Below are positions 53,005 to 62,174 of a DNA stretch of 64,000 nucleotides, in pieces. Position 1 is the first letter of the stretch; each line of letters opens with the position of its first letter. The notes beneath the pieces are model-generated. The model saw only the letters and a program-made list of their open reading frames with translations, had not been told where the DNA came from and did not search any database. Position numbers and translations under genes: made by a program. Origin of the DNA: Thomasclavelia spiroformis (GTDB taxonomy: Bacteria > Bacillota_I > Bacilli_A > Erysipelotrichales > Coprobacillaceae); contig JACJKV010000001.1 of NCBI GenBank assembly GCA_016901755.1, positions 1-64,000 of the forward strand. The letters are read 5' to 3'.

Positions 53005-53033
53005 TTGTACATCGATTTAGAAAATGATATTAT
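53005..53033 (+). promoter_or_regulatory. Candidate promoter of the PrsW-like gene
   Basis: TTGTAC (53005-53010), a 17-base spacer and TATTAT (53028-53033) precede the gene at 53070. Confidence 0.65.
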
Positions 53034-53069
53034 TGAACAATAAAAGATAACAGTAAAGGAGGAAAATTC

Positions 53070-54161
53070 ATGTATTGTTATAACTGCGGAAATGAGATAC
53101 AGCCTGGCCAGGTATACTGTACGAGATGTGGAAGCCAGGTCGGACAGAAAAAGCAAACTGCATCAGATGACGCTGTAAAAGACAGCGTAAAAAAAGGGAT
53201 GCATGATTTCACTTCCACGATCAACAGTCTTGCCGGAGAAGGTGGAGATGTAGATATCGATTTGGGTGTGTTATTTTCACAGGTATTTCAACCCCATACC
53301 AAAGAAGAACAGGAAGAACTGTTTATTTGTGGTACAAAAAATACAACCCCAAAAGAATCAGAAATCTTGGATGAATGGCCTAAACCTTGGCTTTATATGC
53401 GCGTTTTGGCTGTTTTGGCAATTACTTTTGTCTGTCTGCTGTTTATTAGCACGGTATTTAATAATACTAACGGTTTACCAGGAACAATTTTTGTAGGAGC
53501 AATGACCATTCCTTTTGCCCTGGTCGTATTTTTCTGGGAAACAAATGCACCAAGAAATATTTCTTTGATTGAAGTTGTTAAACTGTTTTTTTTAGGTGGA
53601 GCACTATCACTGGTTTCCACTTTGATCTTATATGCGGTCATTGAAGTTAGAGAACTTGATTACATTGGTGCCATTCTGGTAGGAATTTGCGAAGAAATTG
53701 GAAAAGGTATTATCATTTATCAGTTTCTTAAAGCAAAACAATACCGTTATATTCTTAATGGACTACTGATTGGCGCATGTATCGGTGCAGGTTTTGCTGT
53801 ATTTGAAACTGCAGGTTATGCTTTTAATTATCTGCTTGCTTATGGTACTGGGCAAATGTTTGATGTTTTAATGCTGCGAGGAATTTTATCTTTAGGTGGA
53901 CATGTTGTCTGGTCTGCCATGGTGGGTGGCGGAATCGTCATCGCTAAAACCAAGAATAATGCATTAATACAATTTATGGCTATTGCCATTGTCTTACATG
54001 CTATATGGGATATGCCGATTCATTTTGGCAGTGAATTTTATCTGGTACAGATTACCTTAACAGTCATTGCCTGGATCATAATCTTAACATTGATATCTTC
54101 AGGATTGAAACAGGTCAAACGTATCTCAAACTATTATAAAAATCTCGGTCAAAAAAAATAA
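53070..54161 (+). CDS. PrsW-family intramembrane protease with zinc ribbon
   Basis: 363 residues. An N-terminal zinc ribbon (C3, C6, C17, C20: CYNCGNEIQPGQVYCTRCG) is joined by a charged linker to a membrane part with about eight helices. The PrsW signature is present: EEIGKGIII (EExxK), HVVWSAMVGG and HAIWD. In Bacillus PrsW cleaves the anti-sigma factor RsiW; here no anti-sigma gene is adjacent and the target is unknown. AAAGGAGGAAA precedes ATG. A terminator follows. Confidence 0.9.
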   Translation: MYCYNCGNEIQPGQVYCTRCGSQVGQKKQTASDDAVKDSVKKGMHDFTSTINSLAGEGGDVDIDLGVLFSQVFQPHTKEEQEELFICGTKNTTPKESEILDEWPKPWLYMRVLAVLAITFVCLLFISTVFNNTNGLPGTIFVGAMTIPFALVVFFWETNAPRNISLIEVVKLFFLGGALSLVSTLILYAVIEVRELDYIGAILVGICEEIGKGIIIYQFLKAKQYRYILNGLLIGACIGAGFAVFETAGYAFNYLLAYGTGQMFDVLMLRGILSLGGHVVWSAMVGGGIVIAKTKNNALIQFMAIAIVLHAIWDMPIHFGSEFYLVQITLTVIAWIIILTLISSGLKQVKRISNYYKNLGQKK

Positions 54162-54195
54162 GAGTCAGTCTTTCAAAACTGTCTCTTATTTTTCT
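54159..54195 (+). terminator. Terminator of the PrsW-like gene
   Basis: AAGAG-T-CAGT and ACTG-T-CTCTT form an imperfect stem, followed by ATTTTTCTTTTT. It lies between convergent genes and can also act on the small minus-strand gene. Confidence 0.7.
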
Positions 54196-54347
54196 TTTTC
54201 ATTTTGATAAATATTTTCATAACATTGCTGACACAGCTGTCCAGCACCGTAAATATAAAACTGTCGACAGTCAATATGCTGTTGACGATAATAAGGAGTT
54301 TCTTTTTTGCATATGATACAATATTCTTTATCATCTTTGATTTTCAT
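54186..54347 (-). CDS. Cys-rich 53-residue zinc-ribbon-like protein
   Basis: A short intact frame from ATG 54347, 7 bases after GGAG. It holds C10-x2-C13, C27 and C39-x2-C42, the spacing of a small treble-clef or zinc-ribbon fold, with Tyr- and Gln-rich loops. No family is recognised. It is convergent with the PrsW gene and upstream of no other leftward gene; between it and the MATE gene lies only about 60 bases of spacer in the same direction. Confidence 0.65.
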   Translation of the reverse strand: MKIKDDKEYCIICKKETPYYRQQHIDCRQFYIYGAGQLCQQCYENIYQNEKEK

Positions 54348-54408
54348 AACGGTCTCCTGTATTTGATCTATATTTTATATTGTATTCAATATGCAGATAA
54401 ATATACAG

Positions 54409-55734
54409 TTAAATAACTTTAAACTCCATCCATTTATGCGATCTGTAACGCCAATAGAAAATAATTCCCCTTATGCTCCAGTCCAGACACATCGCCAAAG
54501 CAATACCAATAACTCCCATATTGAGATAAATGGCAAATATCATCGAAAAAATGAGTCGGGCAAAAACTGTTGAAGCAATCGATACGATCATCGTAAATTT
54601 GACATCTCCTGCTGCTCTTAAACCATTGCTAAGCGGTCCTGAAAATGGAAACGCAACTGTATTAAACAGATTATGAATGATAACCAGCATAATGACCAGC
54701 TGTTTTGTTTCATCAGCCAATGCGTAAAACTGCATAAAGACTGGAGTAACAGCCAAAACGAAAAGATTCCAGCCAATAGAAAGAACCAGGGTCCATTTGG
54801 TCAGCTTTTTAAAATAATAGACAGCCTCATCCTGGCGACTTGCTCCCATGCACTGTCCAATGACAGTAATAAATACTGGAGCCATGGCTGATCCGATTAA
54901 TGCTGCCAGTGACCAGATACTTTGAGCCACACCATTAGCAGCAATCTGATAAGTCCCAAACATCGCTACAACACTGCTTAATGCAACTTTAACCAGCTGA
55001 AATATACCATTTTCTAAACCGTTTGGAACTGCGATATTAAGGATTTTTTTCAAAAGTTTTAAATCAACATGAAAAAGCCAGCGTTTTAGATAATGTGCTT
55101 CATATTTCTGATCAAAAAGCATTACAGTTATCACCACTGCACTAAAAGCACGCGAAAGCAATGAAGGATAAGCGACTCCAGCAACGCCCATATGCAAAAC
55201 AAATACTCCAATAACATTGCCCACAACATTAATAATATTAGCTAAAATAGAAATATACATAGTTGTACTGGTTTTTCCCATGCTGCGATACATAGCAGCT
55301 CCTGCATTATATACAGCTAAAAAAGGATAAGAATAAGCTGATATACGTAAATATGTCATACAGGCGTCCATGACTTCCTGACTTACTCTTCCAAACAGCA
55401 AAGTCAAAAGACTTTGTGCAAATAGCAGAACCAGGATTGATAAAACAATTGAAAACACAATAGAAAACATCAGCAGCTGACTCGATGACTTCACAGTGTT
55501 TTTCTGATCATCATGACCTAAATACTGACTGATGACAACTGCTCCTCCAGAAGCCAAAGCTGTAAAAAGATAAATAAAAATTGTATTAAAACTATTGACT
55601 AAAGACACTCCAGAAACTGCCGATTCACCAACATAACTGACAATAAATGTATCAGCTATTCCTACCAGCATGATCAGCAGCTGTTCAAAAAATAAAGGAA
55701 TGATCATTTTTTTGAGATCCTGATTTGAAAACAT
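54409..55734 (-). CDS. MATE-family efflux transporter
   Basis: 441 residues with twelve predicted helices in two six-helix bundles. The first begins PLFFEQLLIMLVGIADTFIVSYVGESAVSGVSLVNS, the second around LNIAVPNGLENGIFQLVKVALSSVV, with the inter-bundle loop near residue 220. Family members export drugs or cations by Na+ or H+ exchange. Start ATG is preceded by AAAGGTGG. Nothing in the context shows its substrate. Confidence 0.93.
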   Translation of the reverse strand: MFSNQDLKKMIIPLFFEQLLIMLVGIADTFIVSYVGESAVSGVSLVNSFNTIFIYLFTALASGGAVVISQYLGHDDQKNTVKSSSQLLMFSIVFSIVLSILVLLFAQSLLTLLFGRVSQEVMDACMTYLRISAYSYPFLAVYNAGAAMYRSMGKTSTTMYISILANIINVVGNVIGVFVLHMGVAGVAYPSLLSRAFSAVVITVMLFDQKYEAHYLKRWLFHVDLKLLKKILNIAVPNGLENGIFQLVKVALSSVVAMFGTYQIAANGVAQSIWSLAALIGSAMAPVFITVIGQCMGASRQDEAVYYFKKLTKWTLVLSIGWNLFVLAVTPVFMQFYALADETKQLVIMLVIIHNLFNTVAFPFSGPLSNGLRAAGDVKFTMIVSIASTVFARLIFSMIFAIYLNMGVIGIALAMCLDWSIRGIIFYWRYRSHKWMEFKVI

Positions 55735-55857
55735 AATTCAATGCCACCTTTCTTGTCATCTTTATTATATTTTTCTGTCACAATCATTTCCAATACTTAT
55801 ATTCAATTACTTATAATGCTTAACAGGTATGATAAATTACGTTTATCATTTATTCAA

Positions 55858-55897
55858 AAAAAGATTTCTAAACATTTGATGATGTAATAGAAATCTT
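55858..55897 (-). terminator. Terminator of the antiporter gene
   Basis: Read leftward, AAGATTTCT and AGAAATCTT close a long loop and are followed by TTTTTTTG. Stem of 9 base pairs. Confidence 0.7.
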
Positions 55898-55934
55898 ATG
55901 ATATTTATATGTTTTTCTGATCATCTCTGACTAT

Positions 55935-57116
55935 TCATTGACGGTAAGTCGAATCAATCCCTATTGCTCCTAACGGTGCAGTCACAAGGATGCCCAGCAC
56001 CGCTACAGCCAAGACAATCGATCCACACGGTAAGCCCTGAGCTAAAGCCACTCCACCAATAGCAGCCTGAACCGTTGCTTTGGGCATGTAGGCAATAACA
56101 CAAAACAGTCGTTCTTTAAAGTTGAGTGAAGTTTTAAGAAGACACACTTCAACCCCAATTCCTCTGGCAAGCAATGCCGCGAAGATCATTACTAATGCTT
56201 TAATTCCAGCATGTAAAATATAGCGAATATCTACTGCACTTCCCACCAGAACAAATAAGATCACTTCTGCAGCAATCCACAGTTTTCCAAATTTTTCTGA
56301 AAGACGTTTGGATACAAAGCCAACACTTTGATATGTTAAAACGCAGGCCATCGCAATGACAGCCAGCAATCCCGATACCGATATCATCGGTTTCAGCCAC
56401 GTCTCAAGTGCCACCAGCATAAACGAAACCCCTAGCACAATAACAACTTTCATGCTGTTTCTGATATAATGTTTTTGGATATACGCTCTTTCAAAAAAAT
56501 GAGACAATATCATTCCTGCTCCACTTCCTGCAAGAATCCCCAATACGATCGATACTGGCACATTTAAAAAATCTGTCATATGAATCGCGCCACCTTGTGC
56601 CATAGTCAAAAAAGTAGTAAATAAAACGATGACATAGATATCATCACAAGAAGCACCTGCCATGATCATTTGCGGTATGCCTTTTTTTGTTCCATAACCG
56701 CGATCAATCAGTTCAACCATTCTAGGAACAACGACAGCTGGTGATACAGCTGATAACACTGCTCCCATGACAGCAGCTTCAATATGGGTAATACCTAACA
56801 AATATGGAGCAATCATCATTTAGGCAATTATTTCTAAAGAAGCAGGCAAAAATGTCATGAAAACAGCTGGTCTTCCTACTTTTTTAAGATCTTCCAGATT
56901 AAGAGATAAACCTGCTTTAATTAAGATTATGATCAATGCCATTTCTCTTAAATCAGCAGAAATCATCAAAATAGACTCATCTAAAAGATTCAAAACATAC
57001 GGTCCCAATATGATCCCTGTAAACAGCATGCCAATAATACGTGGCAGCTTTAAACGCTGACAAAGCGCAGCTAAGGCTAACCCAGCCAAGAAAATAAAAG
57101 ATAATGATGTTAACAT
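55935..57116 (-). pseudogene. Cation/proton antiporter (CPA family) interrupted by an in-frame stop
   Basis: Two frames of 98 and 294 residues are in the same reading frame and separated only by one TAA, which is followed at once by ATG ATG. Together they make a 393-codon monovalent cation/proton antiporter: LCQRLKLPRIIGMLFTGIILGP, then SAVSPAVVVPRMVELID with the conserved SPAVVVP core, GASCDDIYVIV (typical Asp pair) and QAAIGGVALAQ. The stop falls in the third helix. Controlled by a fluoride riboswitch, consistent with an anion/proton exchange role in fluoride stress. It may be a nonsense mutant, or two chains made by reinitiation. Confidence 0.85.
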
Positions 57117-57135
57117 AATATTCCTCCTCTAAGAC

Positions 57136-57230
57136 ACAAAAAAGCTGATGTTTCTGTGTCTCTTTATCTCACAGAAGTCATCAGCTAATAAGCGGTTTAA
57201 GCATCGGCTTAGGGAGAACTTCATTCCCGA
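57136..57230 (-). promoter_or_regulatory. Fluoride riboswitch (crcB motif) with transcription terminator
   Basis: On the minus strand GGGAATGAAGTTCTCCC (57212-57228) is followed by AAACCGCT, a short loop, AGCTGATGACTTCTGT (57171-57187), as in the crcB/fluoride aptamer, which has conserved AACCGC and GCTGATGA. The terminator reuses the aptamer's 3' part: AGCTGATG...TTCTGTG pairs with CACAGAA...CATCAGCT (57143-57186), then TTTTTT. Fluoride binding should prevent the terminator, turning the antiporter on. The GAUG of the first stem reads AAUG, a tolerable variant. Confidence 0.85.
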
Positions 57231-57235
57231 AACGT

Positions 57236-57264
57236 ATTATACTTTAATAAAAGGATTTTTGCAA
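57236..57264 (-). promoter_or_regulatory. Promoter of the fluoride riboswitch transcript
   Basis: On the minus strand TTGCAA (57259-57264), a 17-base spacer and TATAAT (57236-57241). The transcript would begin about 7 bases further on, at the aptamer's 5' end. Confidence 0.8.
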
Positions 57265-57346
57265 CAAATGATAATTTCATGAAGTCAATTAAAGCGAAGA
57301 ACGAAAATATGTTATAATATAGCAGAAAAAGACAAGGAGGAACACA

Positions 57347-57901
57347 ATGAAACATTTATATTTAATGAGACATGGAGAAACTCTTTTTAATCAAAGAAGA
57401 AAAATTCAGGGATGGTGTGATTCACCACTGACCGATAATGGCATTGAACAGGCCAAAGCAGCCCAAAAAATTCTTCAAAACGTACAATTCGATCATTGTT
57501 ATAGCAGCACTGCCGAAAGATGCTGTGATACTCTGGAATTAGTAACATCTTTGCCTTACCAGCGACTCAAAGGTTTAAAAGAAAGATATTTTGGAACATT
57601 TGAAGGTGAAAGCGAAGATTTAAATCCTCCATTTGAAAAATATGATGAATTTTTTCCAATTTATGGTGGAGAAACTAAAGAACAGGTTGGAGAAAGAATG
57701 CTGACAACATTAACTGCCATAATGAATAAAGACGATCATGAATGCGTTTTAGCTGTTTCGCATGCTGGAGCCTGCCGCTGTTTTGTAGGAACCTTAAAGA
57801 ATGAACATCACTTACTAGCCAGAAAATTCTCTAACTGCTGTATTTTGCATTTCAGCTATGATGAAAATGGTTTTCATTTCATTGAAATGCTTAATGACTA
57901 A
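57347..57901 (+). CDS. Histidine-phosphatase-family protein (phosphoglycerate-mutase-like)
   Basis: 184 residues, with the RHG motif MRHGETLFNQRRKIQGWCDSPLTD: His9 is the phospho-acceptor. The second His is in VSHAGACRCF, and the general acid Glu lies in the GLKERYFGTFEGE segment. Cofactor-independent broad phosphatases and alpha-ribazole phosphatases share this build; no cobalamin gene is nearby. AAGGAGGAAC precedes ATG. It is convergent with the DUF89 gene. Confidence 0.92.
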   Translation: MKHLYLMRHGETLFNQRRKIQGWCDSPLTDNGIEQAKAAQKILQNVQFDHCYSSTAERCCDTLELVTSLPYQRLKGLKERYFGTFEGESEDLNPPFEKYDEFFPIYGGETKEQVGERMLTTLTAIMNKDDHECVLAVSHAGACRCFVGTLKNEHHLLARKFSNCCILHFSYDENGFHFIEMLND

Positions 57902-57913
57902 TTCAATAATCTG

Positions 57914-57952
57914 TAAAGAAAGCAAGAGGATTTCGTCCCTCTTGCTTTAATA
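57914..57952. terminator. Bidirectional terminator between convergent genes
   Basis: AAAGCAAGAGG and CCCTCTTGCTTT form a stem with an A tract on the left and a TTTAAT tail on the right. Confidence 0.85.
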
Positions 57953-57953
57953 T

Positions 57954-58814
57954 TTATGCAGTTTTATTTAAACAAAGTAATGCACCAACCGGTGCCTGTA
58001 CATAGCCGGCAATGACATCACATTTAACCATCATGAGAAAATAGCGATTACCAGTAGCTTCACTTAGGCTTTCAAAATTAGCTGAACCTTTACAGATAAT
58101 CACATCAGCCTCGCCATATATTTTTTGAAAAAAATGGTTGGTTCTGGATAATACCGTACCTAATGAGGAATCACCATTGCTGATGATATGTGCATATTGA
58201 TCAATTCCAAGATCATAGGCATCTTCAGCAATTGAATCATTAATGACCGGTGCCCCACGAACTCCAAAATAAAGTTCCGCCTTCTCATTTAATTGTCTGA
58301 TTTGTTTTAAAAATAGTTTATCGATACCGATTTCTCCACAATTATCCCCAATATAAAGAATTTTTTTTGCTTTTTTGATATCCTTTAAAAGCTGCGAATG
58401 ATGATCAATCGTTAGTTTTTTCTCATAAGCTTTCTTGAAAACACTAAGAATATCATTAACACAATGATGCATAGGACTAAAATCAATAATATTTCCTAAA
58501 ATAGCTGTGATGATCATCTGATAGAATGGATCTTTTGCTTCCAGAATCATTTTTTCAATAGCATCAGTGTGCTCACTTACAAGATTGTTATAATATTTTC
58601 TGACTTCTTTGTATGGATCATTATTTCCGGTATGTTGCTTTAATATCTGAAAAACATTGCCAATGATTTCTGGATTTGTCATCTCAAAATCCAGTGTACT
58701 GAGATATTGAAAAACTTTTCGATAAAGTTCTTCTTTATTGTCTGTTTTGGTCATATGAGCAACCTTTACTGTCTGATTGATCAGACAAGGCAAACAATGG
58801 TCATTCATTTTCAT
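57954..58814 (-). CDS. DUF89/ARMT1-like damage-control phosphatase
   Basis: 286 residues. A Cys pair lies in DHCLPCLINQTV near the N-terminus. The metal-dependent core is LYIGDNCGEIGIDKLFL, then GVRGAPVINDSIAEDAYDLGI and DVIICKGSANFESL. The family (DUF89) hydrolyses damaged or toxic phosphometabolites such as fructose-1-phosphate or phosphopantetheine, with a Mn/Ni site. Substrate here unknown. AAAGGAGCATAG precedes ATG. Ends at a bidirectional terminator. Confidence 0.92.
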   Translation of the reverse strand: MKMNDHCLPCLINQTVKVAHMTKTDNKEELYRKVFQYLSTLDFEMTNPEIIGNVFQILKQHTGNNDPYKEVRKYYNNLVSEHTDAIEKMILEAKDPFYQMIITAILGNIIDFSPMHHCVNDILSVFKKAYEKKLTIDHHSQLLKDIKKAKKILYIGDNCGEIGIDKLFLKQIRQLNEKAELYFGVRGAPVINDSIAEDAYDLGIDQYAHIISNGDSSLGTVLSRTNHFFQKIYGEADVIICKGSANFESLSEATGNRYFLMMVKCDVIAGYVQAPVGALLCLNKTA

Positions 58815-59513
58815 ATTTGCTATGCTCCTTTTCTATTTATCAATATCTGTTGGTAAAGCCAGGACATGACTTTATTAGAACATCGGTTTTTTGATAAAGA
58901 TACCGTTGCCAACATTTATTCAATCCTTTTTTTTAAAAGTTAATGCTGGTAAAAGCTGATTTTCTCGCATAACATCTAAACAGTATCAAAATCATAAAAA
59001 CTGAAATACTTTCTTTATAGTATATAATCATCAATATTACCAAAAACCACGTTCTAACCTAAAATCTGATAACATAATATAACCTTCTCTTTTACTGTAA
59101 TAATTTCTACATTTTCTGCATTAAGAATATCATTATCAGGTCTTTTTTAAGATATCATCAATTAAACGATATAAATCATTAATACGAAAAAACTAGCGTT
59201 ACATTCTTTCTGGTTTAGGCAAATAATCACTCCATATAGGTCATTAACAGTCCATAAAAACATGATCTTATAATACTGGCATAAGAGCATCTTTTCTATA
59301 ATGTTCTTTCTGCTATGATCTTTTCTGTACCATTTATCGAAAACTTATTCAAAGCTAAAGAAACAGTTTCATGAAATGGCTGTTCATGGTAAATAGCGCT
59401 GGATGATATCAAGATATAGTCATGATCGTCATAGTCAGTAATATGGATTCACATTGAGTCTTTGTATTTCAGTTCAACACACAACTCCATTTCCTTTTTA
59501 ATTATGTATTCAG
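58815..59513. other. Decayed coding remnant, about 700 bases
   Basis: No intact gene. On the minus strand around 59290-59430 a run reads DYDDHDYILISSSAIYHEQ and then PFHETVSLALNKFSI, KIIAERTL, ended by a stop, with further coding-like fragments in other frames. It looks like a gene broken by several stops and shifts; I cannot name the family. The rest is A/T-rich spacer. Confidence 0.45.
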
Positions 59514-59939
59514 CTATATAACGATCAAAAAATTGTTTTCATTTATTCTTCTGCAATTTTTCTTTTCAAACACAAATGTATTTTCTTCATAGTTTGCTGT
59601 CAGAATCCAGTCATATTCTGTGTCAATATTAACTTCCAATGTTGGAAGATAGTTCGATGTAATTAATGTCTGTCCTCCTGAAATATCAACGCTTTCTGTA
59701 TACAAATCTGTTGCTACAATAGCAAGTATGAGTGCTTCACCTTCTGTTTCTAGATTTGTTAGAGTAATGATATCTCGCCTAGACAGAGGTTTTTCACCAA
59801 TTAAATTAATATATATAGTTGTTTCTTCCTCTTTTATTTTACCAATGTTATTGTAATCTAAGAGTTGCTCGTATATTTGATTTCGATAATATAATGCCCC
59901 AACAAACACAATAACAGCAACCAAAATAAATATAATCAT
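59514..59939 (-). CDS. Membrane-anchored hypothetical protein, 141 residues
   Basis: One N-terminal helix (IIFILVAVIVFVGALYY, about 2-18), then a cytoplasmic or external domain rich in beta residues (EETTIYINLIG, LTNLETEGEALILAIVA) with acidic patches. No family recognised. The ATG lacks a clear ribosome site; a six-codon frame (MKQHKT) with AAGGAA upstream ends over it, so translation may be coupled. It borders the decayed stretch at 58815-59513. Confidence 0.55.
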   Translation of the reverse strand: MIIFILVAVIVFVGALYYRNQIYEQLLDYNNIGKIKEEETTIYINLIGEKPLSRRDIITLTNLETEGEALILAIVATDLYTESVDISGGQTLITSNYLPTLEVNIDTEYDWILTANYEENTFVFEKKNCRRINENNFLIVI

Positions 59940-60195
59940 GTTTTATGTTGTTTCATTTACTGTTCCTTCTTATCTTTTTAAAATATTATATCATAGTATC
60001 ATTTCTTTTTTTAAATCATTTAATTTTGATACATACCTATTGATGAACATTATTTTCAATAATGTTCATCAATATCATTTAAAGGGGATATAAGCAATTA
60101 AAATATATAAATAGCATTTACAAATATTTTATCAAAACAAAAGAAAGTATGTCATAAATAAACAATAATACATATGATAAACTATGGAGGAATAT

Positions 60196-60723
60196 ATGAA
60201 ATTGATTTATTCTAAAAAATATTTTCTATTTTACAGCGTTGGAACCTTATTTTTCCTGTGCTCCTTTTTCCATTTTCTCTATCAGCTTTCAAATGAATGT
60301 ATGTTGATTGCTATGTTTGCTCCAGTTAATGAAAGTATCTTTGAACATACAAAAATGATTCCTGTTCCCTTAATAGGATGGTGGCTGACCATGCTCTTTA
60401 TTTATAAAGAAAAACTAAATAAGTCACGCTGGTTAACTTGTATATTGCTATCACTGATCGTATCAATCACCATGATGGTCGCATCATATTATCTATATAC
60501 TGGGATGTTTGGAATAGAAAGTCTTATCATTGATATTTTTATTCTGTTTATCGCACTGTTTACAGGCCAATGGTTAGGATTTCATTATTATCATTATAAT
60601 GGAAAAGCTTATGATCGTACTGCAATAACTATTATGTTTGTTATTTTGATTATGTTTGCTATCTTGACATTTTTTCCTATAGAAATTCCTTTTTTTATTG
60701 ATCCAACATTGACTGTATTATAA
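60196..60723 (+). CDS. DUF6512-like membrane protein
   Basis: 175 residues with six hydrophobic segments. The conserved-looking stretch MFAPVNESIFEHTKM resembles a family seen in Bacillota (DUF6512-like), with no assigned function. The start is ATG 60196: an earlier ATG at 60184 would leave GGAGG inside the gene. A long hairpin terminator follows at 60836. No partner gene is adjacent. Confidence 0.75.
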   Translation: MKLIYSKKYFLFYSVGTLFFLCSFFHFLYQLSNECMLIAMFAPVNESIFEHTKMIPVPLIGWWLTMLFIYKEKLNKSRWLTCILLSLIVSITMMVASYYLYTGMFGIESLIIDIFILFIALFTGQWLGFHYYHYNGKAYDRTAITIMFVILIMFAILTFFPIEIPFFIDPTLTVL

Positions 60724-60835
60724 TTGTTCTGTATCAAGGCTGTTTACAGCAATTCATCTCTATTTTTTGCCATCTGAATTATGGGTATGACATTTTTTTA
60801 CGAACACATAAATTCAGACAATCATCTCTAGTGAC

Positions 60836-60880
60836 ATACCATGCACAAACAAATAGTTTATGCATGGTATCGTTTCTTTT
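60836..60880 (+). terminator. Terminator with a 10-base perfect stem
   Basis: ATACCATGCA and TGCATGGTAT are perfect complements around a 15-base loop, followed by CGTTTCTTTT. It lies about 110 bases after the membrane gene. Confidence 0.65.
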
Positions 60881-61269
60881 ATAGAATGAATACATCTAAA
60901 ACAATGTGATGGTGATCATGAAAGTAATCTATTTGAATATATCATTGTATTACAATGTTGGCTAAAAAAAATATCCAAAGAAATTATCTTAAAGTTTATT
61001 CTATATAAAAATGCAGTATTGATGAAATTAAAAACATAAAGAAAAATACATAAACAATTCTCTGATGAATTCATATATTCTGATTATACTGTTTGTTGAA
61101 TATTATCCATCTTTTTGATTTTCAGTAAATATCTTTAAGCATGATCAATCACAAAATAGCTTCTATAAGCATTTCTGTTTTTTATCAATCGATGACAAAA
61201 AATAAAGAATTGAAAACTGCTTATGCAGTCTCCTTTTTACATAAAAATGTTTATCTAATGATATATCGA
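60881..61269. other. Intergenic spacer without recognised features
   Basis: A/T-rich DNA between the membrane gene and the convergent MarR gene. I see no intact gene, RNA or repeat; the short frame at 61141-61323 is not supported by a ribosome site and overlaps the end of the MarR gene. Confidence 0.5.
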
Positions 61270-61707
61270 TTACTGATGAATATCATCGCTCTTTACGACA
61301 TTATTATATACTTTCATCAATAATTGATGATATGCCTGTATTTCCTGCTGTGACATTCCTCGATAAGCTTTTACATCAAAATCATGTTGAAGCTTCTTAA
61401 CTTTTTTCATAATAGGAGCTGCTTTCTTTTCAACATGTAATATATGACAACGTCTATTGTTTTGATCAACTTCTCGAGAAAGCAAACCTTTTTTTACCAG
61501 TTTTTCAACTGCAATCGATGCCTGCGCTTTTGTAATACGACGAATTTCAACAATATCCTGAGCACGTTTATATTCAGGGTTATTCGCTAAAAATGCTAAA
61601 ACATCTATTTCTGTTTGCGTCATATTTTCTTCTTTCAGTATTTTATCAAACATATGTCCATATTCTTTTTGAATATAGCTATAAATCGCCTGCGTAAATG
61701 TTTTCAT
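61270..61707 (-). CDS. MarR-family transcriptional regulator
   Basis: 145 residues with a winged helix: MTQTEIDVLAFLANNPEYKRAQDIVEIRRITKAQAS is the helix-turn-helix, and LVKKGLLSREVDQNNRRCHIL the wing. Dimer helices are at both ends. Such proteins sense phenolics, antibiotics or oxidants and repress adjacent efflux genes. The nearest exporter is the TauE gene, which has its own TetR site, so the target is unclear. ATG follows GTGAGGTAG. Confidence 0.93.
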   Translation of the reverse strand: MKTFTQAIYSYIQKEYGHMFDKILKEENMTQTEIDVLAFLANNPEYKRAQDIVEIRRITKAQASIAVEKLVKKGLLSREVDQNNRRCHILHVEKKAAPIMKKVKKLQHDFDVKAYRGMSQQEIQAYHQLLMKVYNNVVKSDDIHQ

Positions 61708-62174
61708 TTGTTTCTACCTCACAGTTATCTTTCATAACGATTATATAAAGTGCTCATCTTTCTGTCAATAAATCATTATTAGTATGACTTTTACAATAAT
61801 GTTTTCACACGATGATTATTGCCTGTGATCTTTTTACGACATTCTATTATGATAGCCATCATTTTCTATTGAAGTATAAATATTATCAGCAACATGATTA
61901 TAGCCACGTATCTTCAGATATGCTATAGAAATCAAAAATCATAGTATTTAATGAAAATATGCAAAAACCAAACAAGTATCCTGTTTGGTTTTTGCATATT
62001 TTCAGCAAACAATTTCGAAATCATAAAATCAATTTCTTACTTTATACACTTAAATAGACTGCGATATATCGTTGTACTAAATACTGCCGCTAAAACAAAA
62101 GAATTTAATTTCACATTGAATATCTGTCAACAGTCAAATAGTTTATATCTTGATTTTATAATCACTCAATCACT
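61708..62174. other. Spacer with a long inverted repeat and no gene
   Basis: The region between the MarR and TauE genes. Apart from the 23-base inverted repeat at 61952-62004 I find no gene or RNA; frames there are short and lack ribosome sites. Confidence 0.5.
61952..62004. repeat. 23-base perfect inverted repeat (terminator-like)
   Basis: The arms begin TGAAAATATGCAAAAACC and end in AAACA; their exact complement follows a 7-base loop (AGTATCC). The inner AAAAACCAAACA/TGTTTGGTTTTT gives U tracts both ways, so a bidirectional terminator is possible, but the stem is unusually long for that. Confidence 0.85.

Noticed and set aside
24640-54347. A common operon or system linking the zinc-ribbon membrane proteins.
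   Set aside because: The genes are 28 kb apart with no shared regulatory motif visible; only the domain type recurs.
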